Both the position numbers and the translations under genes were made by a program. A stretch of 64,000 nucleotides of DNA from Nocardioides houyundeii (GTDB lineage Bacteria > Actinomycetota > Actinomycetes > Propionibacteriales > Nocardioidaceae), in NCBI RefSeq assembly GCF_002865585.1, contig NZ_CP025581.1:1054001-1118000 (forward strand), written 5' to 3'. Under the pieces are notes generated by a model. That model was not told the DNA's origin, made no database searches, and was given only the letters and a program-made list of their open reading frames with translations. Shown piece after piece: positions 42,509 to 54,117 of this stretch; the first letter of the stretch is position 1, and every line of letters begins with the position of its first letter.

Positions 42509-42916
42509 ATGATGAAGAACCAGCCGTCACAGCTCGTCCCCGCGAGCGTGACCAACACCGGCACTGACAGGGCCGGCGTCCGGACGTTCGCCGCCGAGGT
42601 GGTGCTGATCCGCAACTGGGTGGAGACGATCCGCCGCTGCGCGACCGTCACCGCCCACGGCACGCTCGGAGGTCAACTCCCCGAGTGCGAGGAGCTCTTG
42701 GAGCTCCTCGAGGCCAATGAGGCAGCCATCCTCTCCGACATCCCTGACGGAGCCGCCCTGCTCGACAGGCTGGCGGGCTGGGAAGCCAGCTTGTTGCACG
42801 CCGCCGGACATGTCCCGCCTTCTGACTGCCTGATCTGCCAACGCGCCAAGGCGATTCCCGACTCCATGCCCGCCGAGTACGCGTGGGCCATGCGGGTGAT
42901 CGACGAAGCAGCCTGA
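42509..42916 (+). CDS. Hypothetical protein, helical, 135 residues
   Basis: Not recognised. It contains ECEELLELLEANEAAILSD, an acidic helical stretch, and a Cys pair in SDCLICQRAK that could bind metal. GGAG precedes the ATG closely. It is divergent from the recombinase-like gene and followed by a long hairpin. Confidence 0.6.
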   Translation: MMKNQPSQLVPASVTNTGTDRAGVRTFAAEVVLIRNWVETIRRCATVTAHGTLGGQLPECEELLELLEANEAAILSDIPDGAALLDRLAGWEASLLHAAGHVPPSDCLICQRAKAIPDSMPAEYAWAMRVIDEAA

Positions 42917-42924
42917 GATAGACG

Positions 42925-42963
42925 CGAGGGGTCGGAGAACCAGACTGGTTCTCCGACCCCTCG
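42925..42963 (+). terminator. Perfect 18-bp hairpin after the hypothetical gene
   Basis: CGAGGGGTCGGAGAACCA (42925-42942) pairs exactly with 42946-42963 around the loop GAC. No T tract follows, so it may be a terminator or a protein-binding palindrome. It separates the transposition genes from the restriction operon. Confidence 0.6.
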
Positions 42964-43127
42964 ACGCGTGCGGCTGGCCCCGAGTGGGAGTGACTGCGCT
43001 TCCGAGGCCATTGACGGACGGTGATGCTCGCCGCCGGGCACGCAGTCAGATCCGGTTCGGCAGGCACCTTGAGAACTCAACAGAGCACGCAGCCGCGTGA
43101 AGCCACGAGCGAGCTGGCCAGGCGACC

Positions 43128-43143
43128 ATGAGGAGGTGATATT
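43128..43143 (+). promoter_or_regulatory. Strong ribosome site with a three-codon minigene before hsdM
   Basis: ATGAGGAGGTGA encodes Met-Arg-Arg-stop and also forms an AGGAGGTGA Shine-Dalgarno sequence. The next in-frame codon of the hsdM frame at a proper distance is ATT (43141-43143); the first ATG of that frame is at 43189. Confidence 0.4.
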
Positions 43144-43188
43144 ACGTCGTCTGTCCGCTTGGTCGTGGCTTCGGCTGTCGACACAAGG

Positions 43189-45218
<2,030 letters not shown>

Positions 45219-45222
<4 letters not shown>

Positions 45223-46436
45223 CGCGCCGCCGCATCGTGCTCGCCGACGCTTTGGCTGCGCTCATTGACCACCGTGGGAAGACCCCGAAGAAACTCGGTG
45301 GCGATTGGACGACTGACGGCCATCGCGTGGTGTCCGCACTCAACATCAAGGGAAGCCGCGTCGACGACAACGACCACCACTACATCTCGAACGAGATGTA
45401 CGAACGGTGGATGAAGGTGCCGTTAGCGGCGGGGGACGTGCTCTTGACCTCGGAAGCACCAACGGGGGAAGTCGCATACCTGTCAGAGCAGCAGGATTGG
45501 GCGATCGGTCAGCGACTCTTCGGTCTCCGCGGCAAACCCGATCTCCTTCACGGGCGTTACCTGTTCTACGCGCTGAGGGGCGGAGACGCCCGTCATCAGA
45601 TGCTGTCGCGAGCCACTGGGACCACGGTCGCCGGGATCAGACAGTCCGAGTTGGTCAAGATCGAACTGGACCTTCCTCCCGTCGAGGAGCAACGTGCGAT
45701 CGCCGCCACCCTCGGCGCCCTCGACGACAAGATCGAGTCCAACCGCCGCGCGGCAACCCTTGAACTCGCGCTCGCTGCGACGGTGCTTGCCAGCGGAACC
45801 GAAGCGATCCGCGTCGGCGACATCGCCGGCGTCGATAAGGGTCTTTCGTACAAGGGCTCGGGCCTCGATGACGGCTCAGCGACGGATGCAATCCCGATGG
45901 TCAACCTTGCGAACTTCACCACGTCGGGAGCGCTCAAGCCAGACGGCCTGAAGTACTACACCGGCGACTTCAAGCCGAAGCATCGCCTCGCGGCGTGGGA
46001 CCTCGTCGTGGCCAATACGGACCTCACCCAGAGTCGGGAGATCCTCGGGCGAGGTTTCCTCGTCCCAACGACACTGCAAGGGGCTCTGCACACGCACCAC
46101 ACTTCGGTTCTTCGGTTCCGTGAGCGTTCGGAACTCGCGCCCTTTCTGTGGGCCGAGCTGCAATCACCCGAGTTCCGCGACCGTGCGAAGGGGTTTGCGA
46201 CCGGAACGACCGTGACCGCACTGCCCGGAGAAGCACTGCTGGACTTCGACTTCTCAGTCCCCTCCGATCCAGAGCCAGCGCTGGCCGCGGCGCGTGGACT
46301 GATTGAGCATTCCTGGCAACTCGCGAGCGAGTCAGCCGCGCTCACCACAACACGCGACGCACTGTCGCCCGAGTTGCTCTCTGGTCGCATTCGCGTGCCA
46401 GAGGCCGCCGCCGTCGTACAAGATGGCACCGGGTAA
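45219..46436 (+). CDS. hsdS: Type I restriction-modification specificity subunit HsdS
   Basis: Predicted protein of 405 residues with two target-recognition halves. The conserved spacer LPPVEEQRAIAATLGALDDK near residue 150-170 and the matching end of the second half (FDFSVPSDPEPALAAARGL) are standard. The second half begins at IRVGDIAGVDKGLSYKG. The start is the TTG at 45219, overlapping the hsdM stop; a GTG at 45237 is an alternative. The DNA sequence recognised cannot be predicted. Confidence 0.92.
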
Positions 46437-46448
46437 AGGGAGGCAGTC

Positions 46449-48140
46449 GTGGGCAAGTCGGACTATCCGGTCAGGGAGCTCGTTGCCAAGATCGAGCGCG
46501 GGGAACTGCAGCTGCCGGAGATGCAGCGCAAGTACGTGTGGACGGCCACCAAGGTGCGTGACCTGCTGGACTCGCTGTATCGAGAGTATCCGTCCGGGGT
46601 AATCCTCACTTGGCAGCCGGCGGCGAAGGTCGAGACCCGGGCGTTCGCGGTGGACACCAGCACCGATGCCGTTGCCGCGCCCCTCCTGCTGCTCGACGGA
46701 CAGCAGCGCCTCACCTCGCTGTCCGCGGTACTACGCGGTGAGCCGGTCACGGTGAAGAACCGCAAGCGCCCTGTCGAGATCCTGTTCAACCTCGACCACC
46801 CTGATGAGCTCACCTTCATCACCGAGGTGGCCGAGGACAACGACAGCCACGAGGACGCCGACGACGCGGACGACGCGGACTCCGATCTGATCACACGGGT
46901 GAACCGCCGGGCGTTCGTCGTAGCCAGCAACCAAGTTGCCGCCTTGCCCAATTGGGTCAAGGTGACAGACGTGTTCAAGAAGTCTGACTCCGAGCTGCTC
47001 AAAGCGGCTGGAGTCACGGGCTTCGACGATCCCAACTACGAGCGCTACTCGGCACGCCTCCAGCAGTTGCGGTCAATCGCTGACTACTCCTACCGCGTCG
47101 ACATCCTAGAGCCATCGAAGTCTTACGAGGAGGTCACTGAGATCTTTGTGCGCGTCAACTCGCTCGGAGCCAAGTTGCGCAGCTCTGACCTTGCGCTGGC
47201 CCAGATCACCGCCAAGTGGAACGGGTCCCTCGCACTGTTCAACGCTTACCAAGCGGACGTCACTAAGCGCGGCTTCGACCTCGACCTCGGCGTCCACCTG
47301 AAGAACCTCATCGCGATCATCACCGGACAGTCCCGTTTTCTCACAGTCTCGTCGATGACCCAACAGACCCTCGAGGTCGGATGGAAGCGAACCAAGCGGG
47401 CCATGGACTTCGCGGTCAACTTCGCCCAACAGAACATCGGCGTTGACAGTCCCACCCTGCTGTCGTCGCCGTTCCTCATGATCGCCACCGCTTACTGGGG
47501 CGCGCAGATGGACTACAAGATCTCGGACGCAGACGCCGCCGCGTTCAGGAAGTGGTTCCTCCTGGCCAACGCTAAGGGTCGCTACTCCCGAGGTTCCACT
47601 GAGACGTTGCTTGATCAGGACCTTGCTGCGCTTCGATCGGATGACAAGGTGGGTGGACTCAACCAACGACTGATCCAGCAGGTCGGACGACTCGACTTCA
47701 CCGCTGCCGACTTGGCTGGCCGTACATCCCGCAGCGGCGCCTTCAAGACGATGTTCCTTGCATTCCGCGCCGACAGCGCGAAGGACTGGGCGACGAATCT
47801 ACTCATCAGTCCGAAGCTTGCTGGACAAGCCGACAAGATTGAGTTCCACCACGTCTTCCCGAAAGCATTCATGAAGAAGGCGCGGCCCGACATCGACGGC
47901 CGCGAGGTCGACGACATCGCCAATCTCGCCTTTATCAGCTCCAGGACCAACAAGGACATCAGCGCCAAAGCACCGGCCGACTACGCGCCTCACTACTCCA
48001 AGGAGCTTCTCGCGAAGCAGTTGGTCGTCTTTGACGACACCAACGCGGTGCCTGAGGCATTCGAGAAGTTCGTCATTCAGCGCCGCGAGCTGATCGCTGC
48101 GCGCCTCAACGAGTACCTTGACGTTGCGGAGAGCCAGTGA
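46449..48140 (+). CDS. DUF262/DUF1524 (GmrSD-type) protein within the type I operon
   Basis: Predicted protein of 563 residues. The N-terminal ParB-like DUF262 domain shows LQLPEMQRKYVW and LLLLDGQQRLTSLSAV (near 82), the nucleotide-binding DGQQR motif. The C-terminal part has EFHHVFPKAFMKK and DDIANLAFISSRTNKDIS, an HNH-type nuclease (HH near 466, N and following residues). GmrSD relatives attack modified phage DNA using NTP. It lies between hsdS and hsdR with a GGGAGG site, and GTGA overlap to hsdR, so it belongs to the restriction operon. Confidence 0.88.
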   Translation: MGKSDYPVRELVAKIERGELQLPEMQRKYVWTATKVRDLLDSLYREYPSGVILTWQPAAKVETRAFAVDTSTDAVAAPLLLLDGQQRLTSLSAVLRGEPVTVKNRKRPVEILFNLDHPDELTFITEVAEDNDSHEDADDADDADSDLITRVNRRAFVVASNQVAALPNWVKVTDVFKKSDSELLKAAGVTGFDDPNYERYSARLQQLRSIADYSYRVDILEPSKSYEEVTEIFVRVNSLGAKLRSSDLALAQITAKWNGSLALFNAYQADVTKRGFDLDLGVHLKNLIAIITGQSRFLTVSSMTQQTLEVGWKRTKRAMDFAVNFAQQNIGVDSPTLLSSPFLMIATAYWGAQMDYKISDADAAAFRKWFLLANAKGRYSRGSTETLLDQDLAALRSDDKVGGLNQRLIQQVGRLDFTAADLAGRTSRSGAFKTMFLAFRADSAKDWATNLLISPKLAGQADKIEFHHVFPKAFMKKARPDIDGREVDDIANLAFISSRTNKDISAKAPADYAPHYSKELLAKQLVVFDDTNAVPEAFEKFVIQRRELIAARLNEYLDVAESQ

Positions 48141-51100
48141 TCGGTCTAGACGAGTCTGTGATCGAGCAAGCCGCGCTCGACTACCTCCGCGAGATCGGCT
48201 ACGCGATCGAGTTCGGCCCGAACATTGGCCCCGGGGGGCCCGCGGAGGAGCGCGCCTCGTGGGACGAGGTGTATCTGTTCGACCGGCTTCAAGCGGCGGG
48301 CCAACGACTCAACCCTGATCGCGCCGACCTGGTTGACGAGGCGATCAAACGCCTGCGTCGCGCGGAGTCCCAGTCCGAGCTCACCGAGAACCTTCGCGTC
48401 CACCAGCTCCTCATAGATGGGGTGCCAGTTGAGCACCGAGGCTCTGACGGCCAGGTGCGAACGGCCTACGTCCGGCTCATCGACTTCGACGCCCCTGACA
48501 ACAACGACTGGCTGGCCGTCAACCAAGCCGCGATCACGGGGAACCGCAATCGTCGCCCCGACGTGCTTATCTACCTGAACGGCATACCGGTCGCGCTACT
48601 CGAGCTGAAGAACTCCGCCGACGAGCACGCGACGTTGCGCACTGCCTGGAACCAGGTGCAGACCTACCGAACCGACATCCCGACGGTTTTCACGGCCAAC
48701 GCCGTCACCGTCATCTCAGACGGCACGTCCGCGGCGATGAGCTCGTTCACCGGCGCCTTCGAGCACTACGCACCGTGGAAGACCATCGACGGCCGTGACG
48801 TCGTCACGAACAAGCCCGCCCTTGAAGTCCTCCTCAAAGGCGTCTTCAACCCGACGCGGTTCCTCGATCTGCTGAAGAACTTCGTCGTCTTCTCCGACGA
48901 GGCCCACGGCATGGTGAAGCGCGTCGCGAAGTACCACCAGTACTGGGCAGTCAACGCAGCCGTCGAGTCGACAGTCGAGGCGGCCGGCCCAGCCGGCGAT
49001 CGCCGCGGCGGCGTCGTCTGGCACACGCAGGGCTCGGGCAAGAGCATCGAGATGCTCCTGTACGCCGCCAAGGTGATGCGAGACCCCCGGATGGGCAATC
49101 CGACCCTGGTCCTTCTTACCGACCGCAACGACCTGGATGACCAGCTCTTCGGTGAAGTCTTCGCGCCCGCAACGATCCTTCCCGAGAAGCCTGTCCAGGC
49201 CGACTCCCGCGCCCACCTCCGCACGCTGCTGCAACGTGTCTCGGGCGGCATCGTCTTCACGACGCTCCACAAGTTCGCACCCCTCGCCGGCGAGGATGTC
49301 AACCCGGTCCTCACCGACCGTCGCAATGTCGTCGTTATTGCCGATGAGGCGCACCGGTCGCAGTACGGCTTCAACGAGACCCTCGCCTCCGATGGAAACT
49401 TGAAGGCCGGTCTCGCCAAGCACATGAGAGACGCACTCCCCGGCGCCACATTCTTGGGGTTCACTGGCACCCCGATCGAGTCCGGGGACAAGTCGACTCG
49501 CTCGGTGTTCGGGAACTACATCGACGTGTACGACCTGACCCGCGCGGTCGAGGACGGCGCCACAGTGAAGATCTACTACGAGTCCCGTCTGGCCAAGGTC
49601 GCCCTCTCAGAGGCCGACATGACGGCGCTTGATGAGCTCGCCGAGGAGATCACCAGCGAGGTCGACGAAGACCAGGCCCTCAAGACGAAGTCGAAGTGGG
49701 CCCGCCTCGAGGCCGTCGTGGGCGCCGATGAACGCCTGGACCTGATCGCAGCCGACGTAGTCCAGCACTGGGAGAAGCGTCGGGAAGCGATGCTGGGCAA
49801 GGCGATGATCGTGGCGATGTCGCGCCGCATCGCCGTGCGGCTCTACGAAAAGATCGTCGCTCTCCGCCCCGACTGGCACTCCGACGACCCAGCAGCCGGA
49901 CGCATCAAGGTCGTGATGACCGGGTCCGCGGCAGATCCGCCCGCGTTCCAGCCCCACATCCACTCCAAGGACGTCCGACGAGACCTCAAGTCTCGGGCGA
50001 AGAACCCGGACGACGCGCTAGAACTGGTCATCGTCCGCGACATGTGGCTCACCGGCTTCGACGCCCCTTCGATGCACACGATGTATGTGGACAAGACCAT
50101 GCAGGGAGCCGGCCTGATGCAGGCCATCGCCCGCGTCAACCGCACCTTCCGTGACAAGGAGGGCGGCTTGGTCGTCGACTACATCGGCGTCTTCTCAAAC
50201 CTCCAGAAGGCACTGGTCGAGTACTCGCCCTCCGACCGGGATCAGGCTGGCGTCCCGATCGAAGAGATCGTCGATGCCATGCTCGAGAAGCACGACGTCG
50301 TCCGAGGACTGCTCCACGGATGTCCGTACGACTCCTCGCCGGACCTCACGGCCGGACAGCGGCTTGCTGAACACGCCATGGTGCTCGACTTCGTCATGGC
50401 CGACCCGGACCGGCAAAAGCGCTTCCTAGATCAGGTCCTGGCGCTCGCCAAGACCTACGCCCTCGCCGGAGCACGGGAAGAAGCCGCGGTCATCCGCAAT
50501 GACGTACGCCTCTTCACCGACGTCCGCGCTGCGATCCTCAAGATCCTCAACCCCGACTCCGGACGCGGCGGTTCCGGCGCCGTGGAAATCGACACCGCCA
50601 TCGGACAACTGGTCAACGAGGCGGTCACCGCCGACGAGGTCATCGACATCTACAAGCTCGCCGGAGTGGAGACCCCGGAGATCTCAATCCTTTCCGACGA
50701 GTTCCTGGACTCTCTGGCGCACAAGGACAAACCCAACCTCCAGCTCGGTCTCCTACGTCGGATCCTCAACGATCGGATCAAGACCGTCTCCCGATCGAAC
50801 CTGGTGCAGTCACGGAAGTTCTCTGAACAGCTCGAAGAAGCAATCAACAAGTACACCAACCGGTCTCTCTCGACCGCGGAGATCATCGCCGAACTTGTCA
50901 AGCTCGCCAAAGAGATGCGTGACCAGGCCAGCCGCCACGATGAGCTCGGCCTGTCCGTCGCGGAAGCCGCCTTCTACGACGCGATCGTTCAGAACCAGGC
51001 GGCCGTCCTCGAGCTGGGCGACGACAAGCTCAAGAAGATCTCCGTAGACCTCGTCTGGTCAGTGCGCAACTCGGCCACCATCGACTGGCAGCACAAGGAT

Positions 51101-51229
51101 TCCGTCAAGGCAAGCATGAGGTCGAAGATTCGCCGCCTCCTCGCGATCAACGGTTACCCGCCCGACCTAGAGGAAAGGGCAATAGAGCTCGTCCTCGAGC
51201 AGGCTGAACTACACGCCGTGAGCGTGTGA
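48137..51229 (+). CDS. hsdR: Type I restriction endonuclease subunit HsdR
   Basis: Predicted protein of 1030 residues, the translocating nuclease subunit. NRRPDVLIYLNGIPVALLEL followed by KN gives the PD-ExK nuclease motif (near 140-157). WHTQGSGKSIEMLLYA is Walker A (near 297), VVVIADEAHRSQYG the DEAH box (near 402), and FLGFTGTPIESGD motif III. A long helical C-terminus that binds HsdM completes a normal length. The system should cut unmodified DNA at a distance from its site. Confidence 0.95.
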   Translation: MIGLDESVIEQAALDYLREIGYAIEFGPNIGPGGPAEERASWDEVYLFDRLQAAGQRLNPDRADLVDEAIKRLRRAESQSELTENLRVHQLLIDGVPVEHRGSDGQVRTAYVRLIDFDAPDNNDWLAVNQAAITGNRNRRPDVLIYLNGIPVALLELKNSADEHATLRTAWNQVQTYRTDIPTVFTANAVTVISDGTSAAMSSFTGAFEHYAPWKTIDGRDVVTNKPALEVLLKGVFNPTRFLDLLKNFVVFSDEAHGMVKRVAKYHQYWAVNAAVESTVEAAGPAGDRRGGVVWHTQGSGKSIEMLLYAAKVMRDPRMGNPTLVLLTDRNDLDDQLFGEVFAPATILPEKPVQADSRAHLRTLLQRVSGGIVFTTLHKFAPLAGEDVNPVLTDRRNVVVIADEAHRSQYGFNETLASDGNLKAGLAKHMRDALPGATFLGFTGTPIESGDKSTRSVFGNYIDVYDLTRAVEDGATVKIYYESRLAKVALSEADMTALDELAEEITSEVDEDQALKTKSKWARLEAVVGADERLDLIAADVVQHWEKRREAMLGKAMIVAMSRRIAVRLYEKIVALRPDWHSDDPAAGRIKVVMTGSAADPPAFQPHIHSKDVRRDLKSRAKNPDDALELVIVRDMWLTGFDAPSMHTMYVDKTMQGAGLMQAIARVNRTFRDKEGGLVVDYIGVFSNLQKALVEYSPSDRDQAGVPIEEIVDAMLEKHDVVRGLLHGCPYDSSPDLTAGQRLAEHAMVLDFVMADPDRQKRFLDQVLALAKTYALAGAREEAAVIRNDVRLFTDVRAAILKILNPDSGRGGSGAVEIDTAIGQLVNEAVTADEVIDIYKLAGVETPEISILSDEFLDSLAHKDKPNLQLGLLRRILNDRIKTVSRSNLVQSRKFSEQLEEAINKYTNRSLSTAEIIAELVKLAKEMRDQASRHDELGLSVAEAAFYDAIVQNQAAVLELGDDKLKKISVDLVWSVRNSATIDWQHKDSVKASMRSKIRRLLAINGYPPDLEERAIELVLEQAELHAVSV

Positions 51230-51396
51230 CGGTCCGGTCGTAGCCAACGCTTTCGGGTCCACAGGCTGGCTGTCAGACGGCTCACTCGATCGAAGATTCG
51301 CACCGTGAAGCCGTCCCACCTCTCGACACTGAGCTCTCGATGCACCGAATGGCCCTGTGACTCGGCCATGTTTCCCTAGGATTCGAGGAAACGGGG

Positions 51397-52332
51397 ATGG
51401 GAGCTGCCGCTGTGGCCATGAAGAAGATGAAGAAGACAGTCGCCTTTTACGAAGTCCGCGACGAGAATGACCAGCCAATGGCGGGGGAGGACTGGCAGCG
51501 GCATCTTCAAGACCTACTGCGTCGCCAGCACATCGAGGGCGTCGCCTCTGTGCGGCATGCGATCGAAGGGCTCCGGCACTATGGCCAGGCATACGCGCAT
51601 GAGAGTGAGCTCAGCCTGGTCATCGCGCGCGAGAGGGATGAGCCGCCTTCCTCGTTGGATGAGGCATCGGGCGAGATAATCGATGAGTCCACGCAGGTCA
51701 ATCGACCGTGGGTAGAGATCGGGGTCGCCTCGTTCGTTGCAGGTACCAACATCTTCGGATACGTCCTTGGGGGTATGTCCGCTCCCCGCGCAGGGGCTGT
51801 CGCGCAGTGGATCAACGTGGACGGGCGAATGTTCGGCGAGCCTGTCTCGGTGCGCCCGTATACGTCAGAAGCGCTCGTCAACTTCCTTCAAGATGGATCC
51901 TCTGAGGCCCGGATGGTGAGTGTCCAGCTTGATGCGGGTCAGATCTACGGTGAGCAGGTCGAGGGCGCAGGTCTTTTTTCTGCAACGCAGCAAATTGGCC
52001 GAGAACTGGATCTCGGACCCGAAGTCGACGTAGAGGTCATCTTGCGGATTCGCGGACGCTCGGACGGTGCCACGGAGACCACCCGACGCACTTTGGCAGA
52101 TCTGGGTCGTGGCCTCCTAGGCCGACGTGTTCGGGGAGCGCAGGCGGAGGTCGTCGACTTCGACCCGGATTCGTTGATGGAACGGGAGATGGTGGACCTC
52201 GTCAAGCACCGTATGGCGACCAAGGAGGACGTCTCGGTCATGGATGCCGAGGGCGAAGGTCGTCAGGTCCGCATACCGTCTGCTATCAACGCGATCAGCC
52301 GCGCGGCCAGCCGTCTCCAGATCAGCGGATAG
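51397..52332 (+). CDS. Uncharacterised island protein, 311 residues
   Basis: Not firmly recognised. It begins MKKMKKTVAFYEVRDENDQP after a short Ala leader and ends with a Lys/Arg-poor helical stretch (ATKEDVSVMDAEGEGRQVRI). The opening strand and layout recall DUF6731-like proteins, but I cannot confirm this. GAGGA lies 7 bases before ATG 51397. No membrane helix is evident. It is followed 54 bases later by a membrane protein, and the two may work as a sensor and membrane partner; that is inference from their place next to a restriction system. Confidence 0.65.
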   Translation: MGAAAVAMKKMKKTVAFYEVRDENDQPMAGEDWQRHLQDLLRRQHIEGVASVRHAIEGLRHYGQAYAHESELSLVIARERDEPPSSLDEASGEIIDESTQVNRPWVEIGVASFVAGTNIFGYVLGGMSAPRAGAVAQWINVDGRMFGEPVSVRPYTSEALVNFLQDGSSEARMVSVQLDAGQIYGEQVEGAGLFSATQQIGRELDLGPEVDVEVILRIRGRSDGATETTRRTLADLGRGLLGRRVRGAQAEVVDFDPDSLMEREMVDLVKHRMATKEDVSVMDAEGEGRQVRIPSAINAISRAASRLQISG

Positions 52333-52386
52333 TGCGGGTGTCGGTGCTCGCGTCTAGCCTCTCCGTCCTGACATGAGGGGGCAGTT

Positions 52387-52980
52387 ATGAACAGCAGCGC
52401 ACCTACACCCGACGAGCGCACGGTGGTAGCCAAGATCATCGACTGGTGGCTGGGTCGGGTTTGGCCGGATTGGGCAATCGTCGCACTTGTCGTTCTCGTG
52501 CATCTTGCGCTGTATAGATGGGGCCCGTGGGTTGACTGGGCCATCCGAGACATACCAACCGAACAGCGGCGCTTCATCTATGTCGGTCTAGCTACCGTGG
52601 CCGCTCTCGTGGCTGGTAGCAACAACACGGCTGTGGGCTCGTATGTTTCCTCGGCGGGCGATGTCATGAAAGACATCAGAATCAGTCACGGCAGGTCGAT
52701 GCGCAAGAGTCTTAGAAGCAACGGGATCTGGTTGTGGCTAGTTGCTGTTGTGTCTCTGGTCTGCATCGCCTTGGATCCGATGCAAGCCGCCCACCCTGGG
52801 CGCACGCGCGGCGCTGCGTGGGTTGCCGAGGCGGCGCTCTTGCTCATCATCGTCAAGTACGGACGGCTTGTCATGATGCAGGACGTCCTACTCGCCGCAA
52901 ACGATCTATCGCGTCAGCGTGAGGTCGTGAAGCAGCGTGCCCGAGAACCGCGACAGTTCAAGCGACCAGTTGTGAAGTGA
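52387..52980 (+). CDS. Uncharacterised membrane protein with about four helices
   Basis: Predicted protein of 197 residues. Hydrophobic segments lie near 30-48 (WAIVALVVLVHLALYRW), 66-85 (YVGLATVAALVAGSNNT), 115-135 (IWLWLVAVVSLVCIALDP) and 145-165 (WVAEAALLLIIVKYG), with a basic C-terminal tail. AGGGGGC precedes the ATG. No family is recognised. Small multi-helix proteins in defence islands are often membrane-disrupting effectors, but nothing in the sequence proves that here. Confidence 0.65.
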   Translation: MNSSAPTPDERTVVAKIIDWWLGRVWPDWAIVALVVLVHLALYRWGPWVDWAIRDIPTEQRRFIYVGLATVAALVAGSNNTAVGSYVSSAGDVMKDIRISHGRSMRKSLRSNGIWLWLVAVVSLVCIALDPMQAAHPGRTRGAAWVAEAALLLIIVKYGRLVMMQDVLLAANDLSRQREVVKQRAREPRQFKRPVVK

Positions 52981-53046
52981 GCGTGGAAGTGAGTTCCGGA
53001 TGCGCCCCGAAGACGTTTCGTGAAAGACACAACAAGGGAGTCGCCC

Positions 53047-53715
53047 GTGGCATTGGCCAGTAACAAACTCATCGCGACTATCGACGCGGCCGTGGCGGTA
53101 TCAGCCAGCGAGGTCGAGAAGTTCGTGGAGGCCGCGCGGCGCCGCCTTCCGGACATGCCTGACAGCGACCTGATCATCGCTTTGGAACGTTCCTACACAG
53201 GTCTCGTTGCTACGACTGGCGCTGCCGCTGGCGGTGTTGCTGCTGCCCCGGGGGTCGGCCTCGCTAGTGGAGCGCTCGCCGCGGCTGCGGACGCCAGTGC
53301 GTTCACAACAGCGACAGCTGTGTACGTACTCGGGGTCGCTTCTGTCCATGGCATTGCCGTCGAGGAGATCGAGCGTAGGAAGGCATTGATCCTGACGGTG
53401 TTGGTTGGGCCCGGCGGTGTGGGTGTCGTTGAGAGAATTGCCGGACGCACAGGCGCCCATTGGGGTCGCCGAGTTACACAAGCCGTTCCGCTTACGACAA
53501 TCCGCCAGATCAATCGAGTCCTTGGACGCAACGTCGTCACCAAGTACGGGACCAAGCAAGGCATCCTGGTGATCGGCAAGATGGCGCCGTTCGGCTTCGG
53601 CGCTGCCATTGGGGCTGGTGGCAACGTGGCGCTAGCTCGTATGGCGGTCCGCTCCACCCGTTCGGCCTTTGGCCCGCTCCCCTCGGCTGCGGATGAGGCG
53701 TCAGCATCCAAGTGA
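53047..53715 (+). CDS. Gly/Ala-rich hypothetical protein, EcsC-like region possible
   Basis: Predicted protein of 222 residues from GTG 53047, which follows AAGGGAG by 6 bases. It has a helical N-terminus (EVEKFVEAARRRLPDM), amphipathic Gly/Ala-rich stretches (GAAAGGVAAAPGVGLASGAL), and a C-terminal KMAPFGFGAAIGAGGNVALA motif seen in many uncharacterised actinobacterial proteins. It is the last gene before the island's right end, so it could be cargo. Confidence 0.6.
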   Translation: MALASNKLIATIDAAVAVSASEVEKFVEAARRRLPDMPDSDLIIALERSYTGLVATTGAAAGGVAAAPGVGLASGALAAAADASAFTTATAVYVLGVASVHGIAVEEIERRKALILTVLVGPGGVGVVERIAGRTGAHWGRRVTQAVPLTTIRQINRVLGRNVVTKYGTKQGILVIGKMAPFGFGAAIGAGGNVALARMAVRSTRSAFGPLPSAADEASASK

Positions 53716-54117
53716 CCCGAGATCGTGTGCAAACTCCGCAGGTGCCGTGTGCAGCGCCTAGGACTAGTTGCACTGGATGTCCTGAGTCGCTCCTGAACGG
53801 CGATTTCGGGGAAGCCCTCACCACGACCAAGAGGTCTTCGCAGAAATCAGCGGAGATCTTCGCAGCATCACCGGTCCCGGCGGCGCAGCCGCCGAGAGCC
53901 AGCCCTCTTGAACGAGAGCCGTCCCGACGCCCGTCGGGACGGCTCTCGTGCTGTGCCCAGGGCACCCCGCAGTACCCGGGCATTCTGGCCCGTGTCAGTG
54001 CCCCGGCACCGCCCCTACAGTGAAGAGGGCAATGAGGCTCGGGCCAGGGCGTCTGCTTCGCCGTACGGCGTCCGCGCCACGTTGGCGCGGAACCGGCGCA
54101 CCGGCAAAGGAGAGGCC
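53716..54117. other. Gene-free gap containing the island right end
   Basis: No gene is supported. It holds the right terminal repeat (53803-53819), the ACCAC copy (53820-53824), a CGGCGGC-gca-GCCGCCG hairpin near 53879-53895, and a strong hairpin at 53912-53949. TACAGT at 54015-54020 is a possible -10 for the next gene. Sequence after 53820 is probably the original downstream flank of ssrA. Confidence 0.5.
53912..53949. terminator. Perfect 18-bp hairpin, probable old ssrA terminator
   Basis: ACGAGAGCCGTCCCGACG (53912-53929), loop CC, then the exact complement (53932-53949). The following bases GCTGTG contain no T run. If the island is removed it would lie about 90 bases after ssrA, where a terminator is expected. 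Confidence 0.6.

Noticed and set aside
42925..42963. Hairpin as an internal end of a smaller transposon limited to the transposase genes
   Set aside because: Its arms do not resemble the GAGGGCTTTCCCGAAAT ends, and no ACCAC-like duplication is next to it.
53047..53715. Toxin-antitoxin or phage holin assignment for the Gly/Ala-rich protein
   Set aside because: The Gly/Ala stretches are amphipathic, with no clear holin topology and no partner antitoxin gene, so it was left as hypothetical.
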